In this document: piece after piece, positions 1 to 7,845 of the stretch | Numbering within the stretch: position 1 is the first letter of the stretch | How the letters are laid out: the number at the start of each line of letters is the position of its first letter | Notes under the pieces: model-generated | The model's input: the letters and a program-made list of their open reading frames with translations, nothing else | Database searches by the model: none | What the model was told of the DNA's origin: nothing | Program-made: the position numbers and the translations under genes | Assembly: GCA_916988195.3 (NCBI GenBank) | Contig: CAKASQ030000050.1 | Location: forward strand, 1-64,000 | Source: Oscillospiraceae bacterium | GTDB lineage: Bacteria; Bacillota; Clostridia; Oscillospirales; Oscillospiraceae | Direction of reading: 5' to 3' | Length of the DNA stretch: 64,000 nt

Positions 1-85
1 TGTATCTTTTCATTTCTCATCACCATCTTCATTATACAACAACGACGTCAAATTATCAATCTTTTTAAAAAGATATTAGTATGAC

Positions 86-114
86 CTGAAAGCCCATATG
101 CGGAGTGCTATAAT
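86..114 (+). promoter_or_regulatory. Candidate promoter for the small ORF
   Basis: A perfect -10 hexamer TATAAT (109-114) follows a 17-base spacer after CTGAAA (86-91), which matches the -35 consensus at four of six bases. It points at the small ORF that starts at 155. The rest of the first 368 bases, apart from the brnQ terminator, shows no gene I can recognise. Confidence 0.4.
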
Positions 115-154
115 AGATAGAGCTAGCTAACCGTTTTTGTAAGGAAGGAACCGT

Positions 155-217
155 ATGTATCCGCGTCCAAAGAGCTATCGCCGCAATTACCTGTTCAGCG
201 CTCTGAGCGCGGCTTGA
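155..217 (+). CDS. Possible 20-residue cationic peptide
   Basis: An ATG lies six bases after a good ribosome binding site (AAGGAAGG, 141-148) and about 40 bases after a plausible promoter. It opens a 20-codon frame, MYPRPKSYRRNYLFSALSAA, with six basic residues in the first half and a short hydrophobic end. I recognise no family. It could be a real small protein, a leader peptide, or the 5' remnant of a decayed gene, because no conserved frame continues after the TGA. The support is only the translation signals. Confidence 0.25.
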   Translation: MYPRPKSYRRNYLFSALSAA

Positions 218-320
218 TGCAAATGCTGCTGCCCATTTTAAAGCGCTGTCTCGTGCCGGGGGACGGAGCAGTCGTATCACTGCGTTCCACGGTATGGCTG
301 CGATTCGGAAAATTCCAGAT

Positions 321-354
321 AAAAACGCCTGCACCGCGAAGCTGCGATGCAGGC
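321..354 (-). terminator. Rho-independent terminator of brnQ
   Basis: Just after the brnQ stop on the minus strand, GCCTGCA and TGCAGGC pair (348-354 with 327-333) around an inner CGC/GCG stem. GTTTTT follows, a normal intrinsic terminator. Confidence 0.75.
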
Positions 355-368
355 AAGAATTTTGCGTT

Positions 369-1724
369 TTATGTCGTGGCGGGCTTGGATGCACGGAGGA
401 TCATACCGATGACAAAGCCGATGCAGGCCGGGATCAGCCAGCCGAGGTTCTTGTCAAACAGCGGCAGGCACTTGCCGGCAAGACTTACCAGCGTGTCCAG
501 ATGCAGGCTTTCCTGCAAGCTTCCGGGAAGCGTCTTCATGAAGTCGAAAATCGCAGCGGCCCAGGTGAAGACCATGGTGGAGACATAGACTCTGCGGTCA
601 TGGCCGAAGAGCTTTCCGGCGAAGGCCAGAATGATCAGCACGATCGCGGGCGGATAGATGAGCATCAGCATCGGGATGGAGTATTCGATGATCGTGCTGA
701 GGCCCACATTGGAGATCGCGAACGAGAAGACCGTAAAGATGATCGCCCAGACGGAGTAGGAGATTTTGCCGTGCGTCATCTTCACAAACGTCTCAGAGCA
801 GGAGGTCACAAGGCCGATGGAGGTCTTGAGGCAGGCGAACGTGATCGTGACGGCCAGAATCAGCTGACCGACGGAGCCAAAATAATGGCCCGCGATCTGT
901 GTCAGGGCAATACCGCCGTTGGCGGAGGTCTCGAAGAGACCTCTGGACTGCGTGCCCATGAGAATCGTCAGAACATAGATGATCGCCATGAGAATACCGG
1001 TCAGAACGCCGGAGCTCAGAACGTCGGCGGCCACTGCGTCGTCATCGTCAACGCCCATGCGGCGAATGACGTCGATGACCACAATGCCGAACGCCAAGCC
1101 TGCAATCGCGTCCATCGTGCCGTAGCCCTCAATGAACGACGAGAAGAACGCACCGGTTTCATACGCCGCATCGGGCTCCACATCGGCAACTGCCGCACCC
1201 GGATGGATGAGCGCCCGGATGACGAGAACCGCGAGGAATAGAAGGAAAATCGGGTTGATGATCTTGCCGATCCAGACCGTGATTTTGCCGGGTCTTAACG
1301 AGAAGAAGAGAACGAACGCGAAGAAAATGGCCGAAAAGATGAGAAGCGCGATGGGCTCGCGAGACGCATCCGTCAGCATCGGGGTCACGCCGGTGGTAAA
1401 GGACGTGGTCGCGCATCTCGGGATTGCGAACAGGGGACCGATGGTGAGGTACAGAAGACACGTGAAGAACACGCCGTAGCTCTTGCTGACCTTGCTCGAT
1501 AATGTCTGCAAACCATCCGAATGCGTTGCGCCGATGGCTGCTACGCCGAAAATCGGAATACCGACGGCGGTGATGATAAAACCAATCATGGCGGGCAGGA
1601 CGTTTCGCCCGGCCAGCTGGCCAAGGTGAACGGGGAAAATCAGGTTGCCTGCGCCAAAGAACATGCCAAACAGGGTTCCGGCCACCAGAATTTTCTGCCG
1701 GAAGGTCAATTTTTTCGTGGTCAT
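369..1724 (-). CDS. brnQ: Branched-chain amino acid carrier (BrnQ/LIVCS family)
   Basis: A sodium- or proton-coupled carrier for leucine, isoleucine and valine in the cytoplasmic membrane. The 451-residue protein starts MTTKKLTFRQKILVAGTLFG and has the BrnQ signature near the N-terminus (MFFGAGNLIFPVHLGQ), followed by about twelve hydrophobic segments, the usual length for the family. The frame stays open upstream to about 2000, but the ATG at 1724 has an AAAGGAGC site ten bases ahead, and further extension would run into the divergent lysR gene. It is transcribed away from the LysR-type regulator, the classic arrangement for local control, and ends at a terminator. Family assignment is firm; the exact substrate is inferred. 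Confidence 0.92.
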   Translation of the reverse strand: MTTKKLTFRQKILVAGTLFGMFFGAGNLIFPVHLGQLAGRNVLPAMIGFIITAVGIPIFGVAAIGATHSDGLQTLSSKVSKSYGVFFTCLLYLTIGPLFAIPRCATTSFTTGVTPMLTDASREPIALLIFSAIFFAFVLFFSLRPGKITVWIGKIINPIFLLFLAVLVIRALIHPGAAVADVEPDAAYETGAFFSSFIEGYGTMDAIAGLAFGIVVIDVIRRMGVDDDDAVAADVLSSGVLTGILMAIIYVLTILMGTQSRGLFETSANGGIALTQIAGHYFGSVGQLILAVTITFACLKTSIGLVTSCSETFVKMTHGKISYSVWAIIFTVFSFAISNVGLSTIIEYSIPMLMLIYPPAIVLIILAFAGKLFGHDRRVYVSTMVFTWAAAIFDFMKTLPGSLQESLHLDTLVSLAGKCLPLFDKNLGWLIPACIGFVIGMILRASKPATT

Positions 1725-1764
1725 AAAACAATCAGCTCCTTTAAAAATATAATAGCCGAAATGG

Positions 1765-1814
1765 TTGAAAAATGGAATCGCGTGATTATAATAGATATAT
1801 GACGTTTTGTCATA
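1765..1814. promoter_or_regulatory. Divergent brnQ/lysR promoters with palindromic operator
   Basis: Plus strand: TTGAAA (1765-1770), 16 bases, TATAAT (1787-1792), reading to the regulator. Minus strand: ATGACA (1813-1808), 17 bases, TATAAT (1790-1785), reading to brnQ. The -10 boxes overlap. A perfect palindrome TATGAC-N5-GTCATA (1798-1814) covers the brnQ -35 and contains the LysR-type T-N11-A core (T1800, A1812). This fits operator binding by the adjacent regulator. Confidence 0.65.
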
Positions 1815-1844
1815 GTATCCGTCATACCCGTGGGAGGATTGTTC

Positions 1845-2726
1845 ATGGACAGCAAGAAGCTTGAAATTCTGATGACCGCCATCGACCTTGGCAGCTTTTC
1901 CAAGGCCTCGGAGGTCGTGGGCTATACGCAGTCGGGGCTGACGCACATGGTCGACAGTCTGGAGCGCGATATCGGCCTGACGTTGGTGCGGCGTGACCAT
2001 AATGGAATTACGTTAACTAAAGAAGGGGAGACGCTCATCCCGTCTATCCGAGAGTTCCTGCGCGCGAACGCGAAGCTGGAGAACCAGATCGCGGCCATCA
2101 CCGAAAAAAAGCGCGACACCATCCGCATCGCGGCCTACGCCAGCATCGCCATGCACTGGATGCCAGAAATTCTCTACCGCTTCCGCCGCGTTTGCCCGAA
2201 TATTGACGTGGACCTTCGGATGGTCGACCATGAGCTTGAGCCGTTTGAGCTGCTGGAAAAGGGGAGAACCGACGTCATTTTTGCTGCCCGACAGAAGGGC
2301 TTTTCCTGCGACTGGACGCCGCTGTGGCAGGACGCGATGTACGCGATTCTGCCGCCGGATTATGATGTTCAAGGAGAAGACAGCTTTCCCATTACAGACT
2401 TTGACGGCAAGGAGTTTCTGATGCCCTACGGAAAGTTCGACCTGGATGTCAACGCCGCTTTTGAGAAAAACGGCGTGCGGCCAAAGGTCCGGCCCTGCCA
2501 CGTAGACGATGAGACGGTCATCCGTATGGTCGGTAAGGGCCTGGGGCTTTCGATGATGGCCGAAATGATGCTCCGCGGGCGGACGAACGGCGTAAAGATT
2601 CTGCCTGTGAGCCCGGCCACAGGGCGCGAACTCGGCATGGGTATGCACCTGCGCGAGCATATGCCGGAGGGAATCGGCCGCCTGCGCGCCTGCGTGCTGG
2701 AATTTATCGATACGCTGAAATCCTGA
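1845..2726 (+). CDS. LysR-family transcriptional regulator
   Basis: A 293-residue LysR-type regulator. Residues 1-60 form the winged helix-turn-helix (KLEILMTAIDLGSFSKASEV, then QSGLTHMVDSLERDIG). The rest is the two-lobed periplasmic-binding-protein-like effector domain. I chose the ATG at 1845 because GGGAGG lies seven bases upstream; an in-frame GTG at 1830 would start ahead of that site. It is divergent from brnQ, with a T-N11-A palindrome between them, so it probably controls brnQ in response to an amino acid or related metabolite. The effector cannot be read from the sequence. A strong terminator follows the stop. Confidence 0.9.
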   Translation: MDSKKLEILMTAIDLGSFSKASEVVGYTQSGLTHMVDSLERDIGLTLVRRDHNGITLTKEGETLIPSIREFLRANAKLENQIAAITEKKRDTIRIAAYASIAMHWMPEILYRFRRVCPNIDVDLRMVDHELEPFELLEKGRTDVIFAARQKGFSCDWTPLWQDAMYAILPPDYDVQGEDSFPITDFDGKEFLMPYGKFDLDVNAAFEKNGVRPKVRPCHVDDETVIRMVGKGLGLSMMAEMMLRGRTNGVKILPVSPATGRELGMGMHLREHMPEGIGRLRACVLEFIDTLKS

Positions 2727-2730
2727 TACG

Positions 2731-2765
2731 AAAAACCGCTGCAACGAAGCTGTTGCAGCGGTTTT
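2731..2765. terminator. Bidirectional terminator between lysR and eutP
   Basis: A perfect 10-bp stem (CCGCTGCAAC, 2736-2745, with GTTGCAGCGG, 2752-2761) has a 6-base loop and is flanked by AAAAA and TTTT. It can end both the rightward regulator transcript and the leftward eut operon. Confidence 0.85.
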
Positions 2766-2766
2766 G

Positions 2767-3213
2767 TTATGCTTTTTCTTCTATGTCGTCTTGCAGATAG
2801 TCGATCAGCGCCTGCACGCCGTCTCCTGTATAGGAGCTGAGGACGAAAATGGGGTCTGCGCCGGTGAGCTCCAGAAGCTCTTTTGCCTGCGCAATCTGCT
2901 TTTCGGTTGCAATGTCCGCCTTTGACACCACGCCGATCACCGGCACCGGGAAAGCTGCCGCCTGACCGGGGGAATAGAGATAGAGGTCACGCGACGCATC
3001 CTGGACAAAGACAACATAGTCTGTGTCCGCAGACACAACCGTAAGCCCCCGCATCAAAGAGCGGTGCTCCAGATACTCGCCCGGCGTGTCGATCGTGCAG
3101 TTGACGACGTTCAAGGCCTGCGTTTTTTCATATTGCAGTTTCAGGCCGTTGAGACGCTGGCAAAGCGTCGTCTTGCCGCAGGCGACATTGCCCACCAATA
3201 CGATCTTCTTCAT
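2767..3213 (-). CDS. eutP: EutP/PduV-type small GTPase
   Basis: A 148-residue P-loop protein of the EutP/PduV family associated with ethanolamine and propanediol microcompartments. The Walker A motif is at residues 7-15 ([10 protein letters not shown]), the DTPGE switch region follows near residue 43, and SKAD near residue 98 is the NKxD-like base-recognition element. It is the last gene of the eut operon and its ATG overlaps the eutS stop by four bases, so the two are translationally coupled. The exact role of EutP is unsettled; acetate kinase activity and microcompartment positioning have both been proposed for relatives. Confidence 0.9.
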   Translation of the reverse strand: MKKIVLVGNVACGKTTLCQRLNGLKLQYEKTQALNVVNCTIDTPGEYLEHRSLMRGLTVVSADTDYVVFVQDASRDLYLYSPGQAAAFPVPVIGVVSKADIATEKQIAQAKELLELTGADPIFVLSSYTGDGVQALIDYLQDDIEEKA

Positions 3214-3566
3214 GTCTTGGTAATCTCCGTCGGCGTAAAGTGCAGAACGTTCGTCAGCACGCGCAAAACGTCCCGGATTGCCTCTTCGACGCTCGCAACG
3301 TCTCCGTTGACGACCAGAGAGCCGTTGAAACGGTCGACAAAGACGACGTTGATGTTCGCGGCCTTGGACGCGACGTCGGCGCCGATGATCGCGCCCTCGC
3401 TCGGCGTGATGGTCATGATGCCAAGCGCGCCGCTGGTCTCGCCGATGACGCCCATTTTCTTATACAGGCTTTCGTCCGGGTTTGAGATGACATGCGCAAG
3501 CGTGACCTGCTTGCCCGGAACAAATTCCTGTATGATACGTTGCTTCTCGTGAAATTCTTCTGCCAT
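3210..3566 (-). CDS. eutS: Microcompartment shell protein EutS (PduU-like)
   Basis: A 118-residue BMC-domain protein of the EutS/PduU type. These are circularly permuted BMC domains that form hexamers with a small N-terminal beta-barrel, here built from the first residues ([18 protein letters not shown]). The central [20 protein letters not shown] and the following [17 protein letters not shown] are typical of the fold. It is a structural shell facet component that probably tolerates edges or bends. Upstream is the pduT-like gene (10-base gap); eutP overlaps downstream. Confidence 0.93.
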   Translation of the reverse strand: MAEEFHEKQRIIQEFVPGKQVTLAHVISNPDESLYKKMGVIGETSGALGIMTITPSEGAIIGADVASKAANINVVFVDRFNGSLVVNGDVASVEEAIRDVLRVLTNVLHFTPTEITKT

Positions 3567-3576
3567 AGTCTTCTCC

Positions 3577-4122
3577 TTACATCAGCGCGTCGAGCAGCTC
3601 CGGATGCGGGCCCGGAATCACGACAGAGGAGACAACCATGCCCTCTGCGTTCGGGGTGCTGATGCCGCAGGAAACGGCCTCAGAGACGGCTGCAACCTCG
3701 CCGGTCAGGACGACAAAGGACTTGCCGCCGATGCCGGTTCCAAGGCGCACGTCCAAAAGCTGCACGTCGGCAGCTTTTGCCGCGGCATCTGCCGCATAGA
3801 CAGAAGCGGTCACCGAGAAAAACTCCATGACGCCGATGGCGCGCATGTTGTCGAGCATCGTTGCCGAATGGATAGCGGAGATCACCTGCGGGTGAACCCG
3901 CGGAATCACGCAATGGTCTACGACGAACTGACCGCCCAGACGGCAGCCGGCATCAATGGACTCCTGCACGGCCGCAACCTCGCCGGTAAAGAGCAGGTAG
4001 TATTTGCCGGGGCAGCCGGCACGCGAAAAGACCAGTTTGACCTCGGCCGTTTTCAGAACGCAGTCCGCGACTTCCATGCCCTTTGCAATGCTGTTTAATT
4101 CCAGAAATCCGATTGTTTCCAT
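3577..4122 (-). CDS. pduT: Tandem BMC-domain shell protein with Fe-S pore (PduT-like)
   Basis: The 181-residue protein is two fused BMC domains (about 1-92 and 93-181), so it should trimerise into a pseudohexamer. Domain 1 carries Cys37 in the motif AGCPGKYY, at the position where PduT has the cysteine that ligates a [4Fe-4S] cluster in the central pore. The second domain starts [12 protein letters not shown], matching the second PduT repeat. Its neighbour is a PduS-like flavin/Fe-S protein, the known physical partner of PduT, which suggests electron transfer across the shell. The cluster itself is inferred from the conserved cysteine. Confidence 0.88.
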   Translation of the reverse strand: METIGFLELNSIAKGMEVADCVLKTAEVKLVFSRAGCPGKYYLLFTGEVAAVQESIDAGCRLGGQFVVDHCVIPRVHPQVISAIHSATMLDNMRAIGVMEFFSVTASVYAADAAAKAADVQLLDVRLGTGIGGKSFVVLTGEVAAVSEAVSCGISTPNAEGMVVSSVVIPGPHPELLDALM

Positions 4123-4133
4123 GCAAATCTACC

Positions 4134-5477
4134 TCAGTTCTTTGAAATCACGATGGTGCTGTCCACCGACTTCACCACGCCGTCGATGCTCGCGTGGATA
4201 TTCGCGCCGAGCGCGCCTTCCGCCGGGGCTGCAATCAGCTGTCCGGCTGTGACGTGGTCACCGGCTGCAACGCAGGGAACACAGGGCGCTCCGATGTGCA
4301 TTTGCAGCGGAATGCGGACCGTATCCTGCTCGGCGCTGATGAGATCGGTAATCTCATAGTCATAATACTTTGCAACGCCGTCTCTTGCCGCGATGCGGCG
4401 GGAGGGAACCTTGCGCGCCTCGCGCTCGGGATTGGCCGTATATTCCTGCTCGGGAATCTGGCAGCGAATACGCGCCTTACCGAGCTCTTTTTTCAGAAGA
4501 CCGTTGATTCTGCGCGGCTGCAGGCCCATCGGGCAGGCGAATACCTCGCACACGCCGCACTCGCAGCACATCTGCGCGCTCTGCACGATAGGGTCTGAGA
4601 GCATCTCGGTAATATCGCCGCCAAGCGCCATTTTGCGCATGATTCGGTGTGGCTCAATGGGATGGCCGAGCATGTGGCGCGGACACATCTGCGTGCAGGA
4701 CGTGCACTGAATGCAGGCGGCCTTTGCCCGGTGCATCATCGCCTCCACGCTCACGCGGTCGCGTGATTCGTTCGCACAGCCTTCCGGCAGAACCAGAATA
4801 CCAGAGGTCGTCTTGGTGACGACAGCCGTATCCATTGCTTCCGGCGCGACATGCTTGCCCATCAGAGGGCCGCCCGTCATAATGTAGGGATTGCGGCACG
4901 TTGCGCCGCCGGCAAGATCAATGCACGCCTGCAGGCTGGTGCCGATCGGGACGCGGAGGACAACAGGGTGCGCAACCTCGCCGGTCACGGTCAGGTACTT
5001 GTGCGTGAAGGTCTTGCCCTCCATTGCCTCGCCGATGGCGTAAATGGTGGAGATATTGTCGACCACTGCGCCGACCGCCGCGGGGATTTTGGTGGGCGGA
5101 ACAATTTCGCCCGTGACCTCGCGGACGATCATCTGCTCGTCTCCGGCAGGGTAGAAGTTCTGAAGCTCAAAAATTTTGACATCCGCGCCGCTTTCCGCAA
5201 CAGCCTTTCTCAGTGCGGCAAGCTCCGCGTGGTAGTGGTCCTTGAGCGCAATCACGCAGCACTCTACCTGCAAAAACTCGGCAAGCGCGGCCATAATCCG
5301 GACAATCTCCGGTGCCTTTTCGCGCATGAGATAGCGGTCTGTTCGCAGCAGCGGCTCACATTCCGCGCCGTTTGCAATCAGATAACGGAATTTGCCGCAG
5401 AGCTTCTGGTCCGTCGGGAAACCCGCGCCGCCGCAGCCGACAATTCCGGCTGCATGAATACATCTGATCAGATCCAT
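4134..5477 (-). CDS. pduS: PduS-like corrin reductase / RnfC-like Fe-S flavoprotein
   Basis: A 447-residue RnfC/PduS-family protein. The N-terminal glycine-rich GCGGAGFPTDQK is the nucleotide/flavin-binding start of the complex I 51-kDa-like domain, followed by an SLBB region (HPVVLRVPIGTSLQACIDLA). Two ferredoxin-type cluster motifs follow: CIQCTSCTQMCP and CCECGVCEVFACP. The C-terminal part resembles the RnfC barrel-sandwich domain. In the propanediol system PduS reduces cob(III)alamin for the adenosyltransferase and binds PduT. Here it sits between eutN and pduT and close to eutT, so the same role in recycling the EutBC cofactor is likely. Redox exchange for NADH recycling is an alternative. 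Confidence 0.88.
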   Translation of the reverse strand: MDLIRCIHAAGIVGCGGAGFPTDQKLCGKFRYLIANGAECEPLLRTDRYLMREKAPEIVRIMAALAEFLQVECCVIALKDHYHAELAALRKAVAESGADVKIFELQNFYPAGDEQMIVREVTGEIVPPTKIPAAVGAVVDNISTIYAIGEAMEGKTFTHKYLTVTGEVAHPVVLRVPIGTSLQACIDLAGGATCRNPYIMTGGPLMGKHVAPEAMDTAVVTKTTSGILVLPEGCANESRDRVSVEAMMHRAKAACIQCTSCTQMCPRHMLGHPIEPHRIMRKMALGGDITEMLSDPIVQSAQMCCECGVCEVFACPMGLQPRRINGLLKKELGKARIRCQIPEQEYTANPEREARKVPSRRIAARDGVAKYYDYEITDLISAEQDTVRIPLQMHIGAPCVPCVAAGDHVTAGQLIAAPAEGALGANIHASIDGVVKSVDSTIVISKN

Positions 5478-5491
5478 ATGCGTTTACCGCC

Positions 5492-5770
5492 TCACTTTTT
5501 CTTGGGTACGGAGACCTGCTCCATGCTGTCGATGATGCCGACGATTGCCATATCCATCGGCACGTCGTCGCGGCCGAAGGCCTTGCGTGCAGTGCTGCCG
5601 GAGACGACAAGCACGCGTTCGCCAATGCCCGCACCGACGACATCCGCTGCAACCTGAATGGACGCTTTGCCAGAGCCGGTGTCTTCCTGCACCAGCATCA
5701 GCTTCAGTCCTTCCAGACTCGGCTCTTTTTTCGTGGCCCAGACGTGGCCGACGACCTTACATACAACCAT
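5492..5770 (-). CDS. eutN: Microcompartment vertex protein EutN/CcmL
   Basis: A 92-residue EutN/CcmL/PduN-family protein that forms the pentameric vertices of the shell. It begins MVVCKVVGHVWATKKEPSLE and keeps the family pattern LVQEDTGSGKA...VQVAADVVGAGIGERVLVVSGSTAR. Length and order are typical. The ATG follows GGAGGATCCC closely. It lies between pduL and pduS in the operon. Confidence 0.93.
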   Translation of the reverse strand: MVVCKVVGHVWATKKEPSLEGLKLMLVQEDTGSGKASIQVAADVVGAGIGERVLVVSGSTARKAFGRDDVPMDMAIVGIIDSMEQVSVPKKK

Positions 5771-5785
5771 GGGATCCTCCTTGCG

Positions 5786-6664
5786 TTACTTCGCCTTTGC
5801 GTGCAGGAATGCGTCCTTCGCAAGCGGCGTTACAATAATATTCGGGCCTTCCGGCATGGAAAGACCGGCTGCGACCATTCTGACGGCTTCAGCTTCGGTA
5901 ATGAGCTGTTTTTTGCCGTTGGCCGCGGGCACAGCCGGGGTCTGGCAGGAAGGCTTCTCCTGCTTCACCGGGGCAGGGGCTGCGGGCTGTGCCGATACGC
6001 CGGCGCAGCAGATTGCGCAGGGCTCTTTGCCTGTAAAATGCGCGGCATTCGCCTCGTCAAAGTCAATATGCGCCGCAAGCGCAAATTTTTCACTCACGCG
6101 GACAACCACATCGCCAAGGGTGATGGGCCGGTCGGTTTGCAGCCGGAGCTGCACAGTCTGACCGTCCTGCACACCGTACTGCTTTGCGTTTTCCGGCGTC
6201 ATATGCACGTGCGCCTTGGCCGCAATCACAGAGCCCGTGGCGTTGAGCATACCGCAGGGGCCGATGATATAGACGTCTCCCGCGCCGCTGAGGTCGCCGG
6301 ACTGGCGGATCGGCGCTTTGACGCCGAGCGTCCGTGCGTCGGTCAGCGACAGCTCTACCTGTACGGCAGATCTCACTGGGCCGAGCACTGCGATATTTTC
6401 CATCACGCCCTTCGGGCCGATCAAGCGCACGCGCTCTTCACACAAAAACTGTCCCGGCTGGCTCAGATCGCGCTTCGGGTGAAGCGCTGCGCCGGGGCCA
6501 AACAGGGTCTCGACGGCCTGCTCCGTCAGGTGGACGTGGCGGGCAGAAATTTCTGTCGGCACCTCCATCCAGCCATTTTTTTCGCAGCCTGCCGCTGCGT
6601 CAACACCGAGACCCACAATCCGCTCGACCAGCGCGCGGATATCCTGTTCTCTGATTTCATTCAT
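5786..6664 (-). CDS. pduL: Phosphotransacylase PduL (EutD role) with C-terminal extension
   Basis: Converts acetyl-CoA and phosphate to acetyl phosphate, regenerating CoA inside the compartment. Residues about 35-215 are the two-barrel PduL domain, with metal-binding histidine motifs ARHVHLT and AHVHMTPEN. The N-terminus (NEIREQDIRALVERIVGLGV) looks like an encapsulation helix. At 292 residues it is about 80 longer than usual: an Ala/Pro-rich linker leads to a C-terminal module (KQLITEAEAVRMVAAG, then IIVTPLAKDAF) that resembles the start of the EutT encoded just upstream. Its ATG overlaps the eutT stop by four bases. Confidence 0.9.
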   Translation of the reverse strand: MNEIREQDIRALVERIVGLGVDAAAGCEKNGWMEVPTEISARHVHLTEQAVETLFGPGAALHPKRDLSQPGQFLCEERVRLIGPKGVMENIAVLGPVRSAVQVELSLTDARTLGVKAPIRQSGDLSGAGDVYIIGPCGMLNATGSVIAAKAHVHMTPENAKQYGVQDGQTVQLRLQTDRPITLGDVVVRVSEKFALAAHIDFDEANAAHFTGKEPCAICCAGVSAQPAAPAPVKQEKPSCQTPAVPAANGKKQLITEAEAVRMVAAGLSMPEGPNIIVTPLAKDAFLHAKAK

Positions 6665-7425
6665 GTTGCATGTCTCCTGTCGTAATATCCTGCCAGTTTT
6701 CTGCAGAACAGAAGATAGACACAGCTCGAAAGCCGGTTCATTGCCTGCACAAGGTCAACGCGCGTACAGCTGCCGTCCTCCGCTTCAAAGGCATGCGCCG
6801 CATACAGCTCCGCCTCCCGCACGCGGGTGCGCAGACGGTTGAGCTCCAGGCAGATGAGCGGCATCCGGTAGTCCGGAATCGGGTGTTCAATGCCAAGTGT
6901 GCCCTTGATATTGTGCGAGGCGTGGCGGATCTGCGCCGCGTCCATACCGAGAACCTGTCCCTCGGCAAGCGGTTCGTCCTTGACCTCCGCGCCTAAAATG
7001 CGGCGGGTAAAGCCGGCCAGATCCTCCAGATCTGCCAGAAGCGCCGTTTCACCGTCCTGGTGCGCGCGGCTTTGCAACAGCAGAATCTCTGCAAGCAGGC
7101 TGTCGAGCTGGCCACGGAACGCGATGCGCGGGTGGGTTTTGGAAACGAGGAGGTTTCCGCGCAGATGCGTCATTTCCTCCGGCTTTTCCGCGCACTCGCG
7201 GCCGGTTTCCAGATTGACAAACACGGGCTTTCCGTTCTGCATCGGAATCTTGCTACGGGACATCGCACCGTATTTCGGCCTGCGGATAATTTCAATATGG
7301 TGATCCCGCACAAATTCCTGCGCGCACGGCGTCAGAACGGCGTCTGCGCTGATGGTGATGGGATCGTCTGCCCGGTAAGACCAGCGCGCGCGCAGGTCGC
7401 TGTCGGTTATAAGCTCCGCTTTCAT
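6661..7425 (-). CDS. eutT: EutT-type cob(I)alamin adenosyltransferase
   Basis: A 254-residue member of the EutT group that transfers the adenosyl moiety of ATP to cob(I)alamin to supply coenzyme B12 for ethanolamine ammonia-lyase. The N-terminal 60 residues (AELITDSDLRARW, AVLTPCAQEFV) are the short EutT/BMC accessory module. The rest is the helical adenosyltransferase-like domain (FRGQLDSLLAEILLLQ, ICLELNRLRTRVREAELYA). The Cys-Cys-x-x-Cys metal site described in Salmonella EutT is not visible, so this belongs to a metal-site-free variety or uses other ligands. The GAGAGGTG site precedes the ATG; pduL overlaps downstream. Confidence 0.85.
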   Translation of the reverse strand: MKAELITDSDLRARWSYRADDPITISADAVLTPCAQEFVRDHHIEIIRRPKYGAMSRSKIPMQNGKPVFVNLETGRECAEKPEEMTHLRGNLLVSKTHPRIAFRGQLDSLLAEILLLQSRAHQDGETALLADLEDLAGFTRRILGAEVKDEPLAEGQVLGMDAAQIRHASHNIKGTLGIEHPIPDYRMPLICLELNRLRTRVREAELYAAHAFEAEDGSCTRVDLVQAMNRLSSCVYLLFCRKLAGYYDRRHAT

Positions 7426-7443
7426 GTTGCTTCACCTCTCAAA

Positions 7444-7499
7444 GCCGGTTTTTGCCGGCGGGATTTTGCTGCGGCCGGGAAAAGAACGCGCCCGGCCGC
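7444..7499 (-). promoter_or_regulatory. Intercistronic stem-loops between eutM and eutT
   Basis: A 9-bp GC stem (GCGGCCGGG, 7471-7479, with CCCGGCCGC, 7491-7499) is followed on the minus strand by a 5-bp GCCGG/CCGGC hairpin (7444-7459). Neither has a real T-tract. The likely job is mRNA end protection or partial attenuation, giving more shell protein than downstream enzymes. Confidence 0.5.
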
Positions 7500-7506
7500 G
7501 TGAAGC

Positions 7507-7800
7507 TTACTGATTGCTGCCGTCGAGCGTCGGCAGAATGTATTCCACATCGCCGTGGGGTCTGGGAATAACATGAGTGGAGATAAGCTCGCCAACACGG
7601 CTTGCCGCTGCTGCGCCCGCGTCAACGGCTGCCTTGACAGCGCCGACGTCGCCGCGGACCATGACGGTCACAAGGCCGCCGCCGACATGGACCTTGCCGA
7701 TCAAATGAACGTTTGCTGCCTTGACCATCGCATCAGCTGCCTCGATCGAGCCGACAAGACCTTTTGTTTCAATCATACCAAGAGCCTGTAAGTTTTCCAT
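7507..7800 (-). CDS. eutM: BMC hexamer shell protein EutM, copy 2
   Basis: A 97-residue single-BMC-domain protein, the main hexameric facet tile (EutM/PduA/CcmK type). Core motifs are [40 protein letters not shown] and the C-terminal [19 protein letters not shown] site eight bases upstream fixes the ATG at 7800; a TTG at 7815 would lie ahead of it. It is nearly identical to the second eutM on the other side of eutE, in DNA as well as protein, so it looks like a recent tandem duplication. Small changes at the pore-side and C-terminal residues may alter permeability. Confidence 0.93.
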   Translation of the reverse strand: MENLQALGMIETKGLVGSIEAADAMVKAANVHLIGKVHVGGGLVTVMVRGDVGAVKAAVDAGAAAASRVGELISTHVIPRPHGDVEYILPTLDGSNQ

Positions 7801-7845
7801 TTTAAATTCCTCCAAATTGTTTTAAATACAGTAATATGTGATTTC

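Noticed and set aside
294-1241. Long plus-strand open frames opposite brnQ and many other genes
   Set aside because: They are antisense shadows caused by GC-rich codon bias; the minus-strand products match known families throughout.
1725-2000. N-terminal extension of brnQ
   Set aside because: It would overlap the divergent regulator gene and the promoters; the ATG at 1724 has a strong ribosome site.
7801-7815. Five-residue N-terminal extension of the second eutM from a TTG
   Set aside because: The extension covers the ribosome binding site used by the ATG at 7800, which gives the normal protein length.
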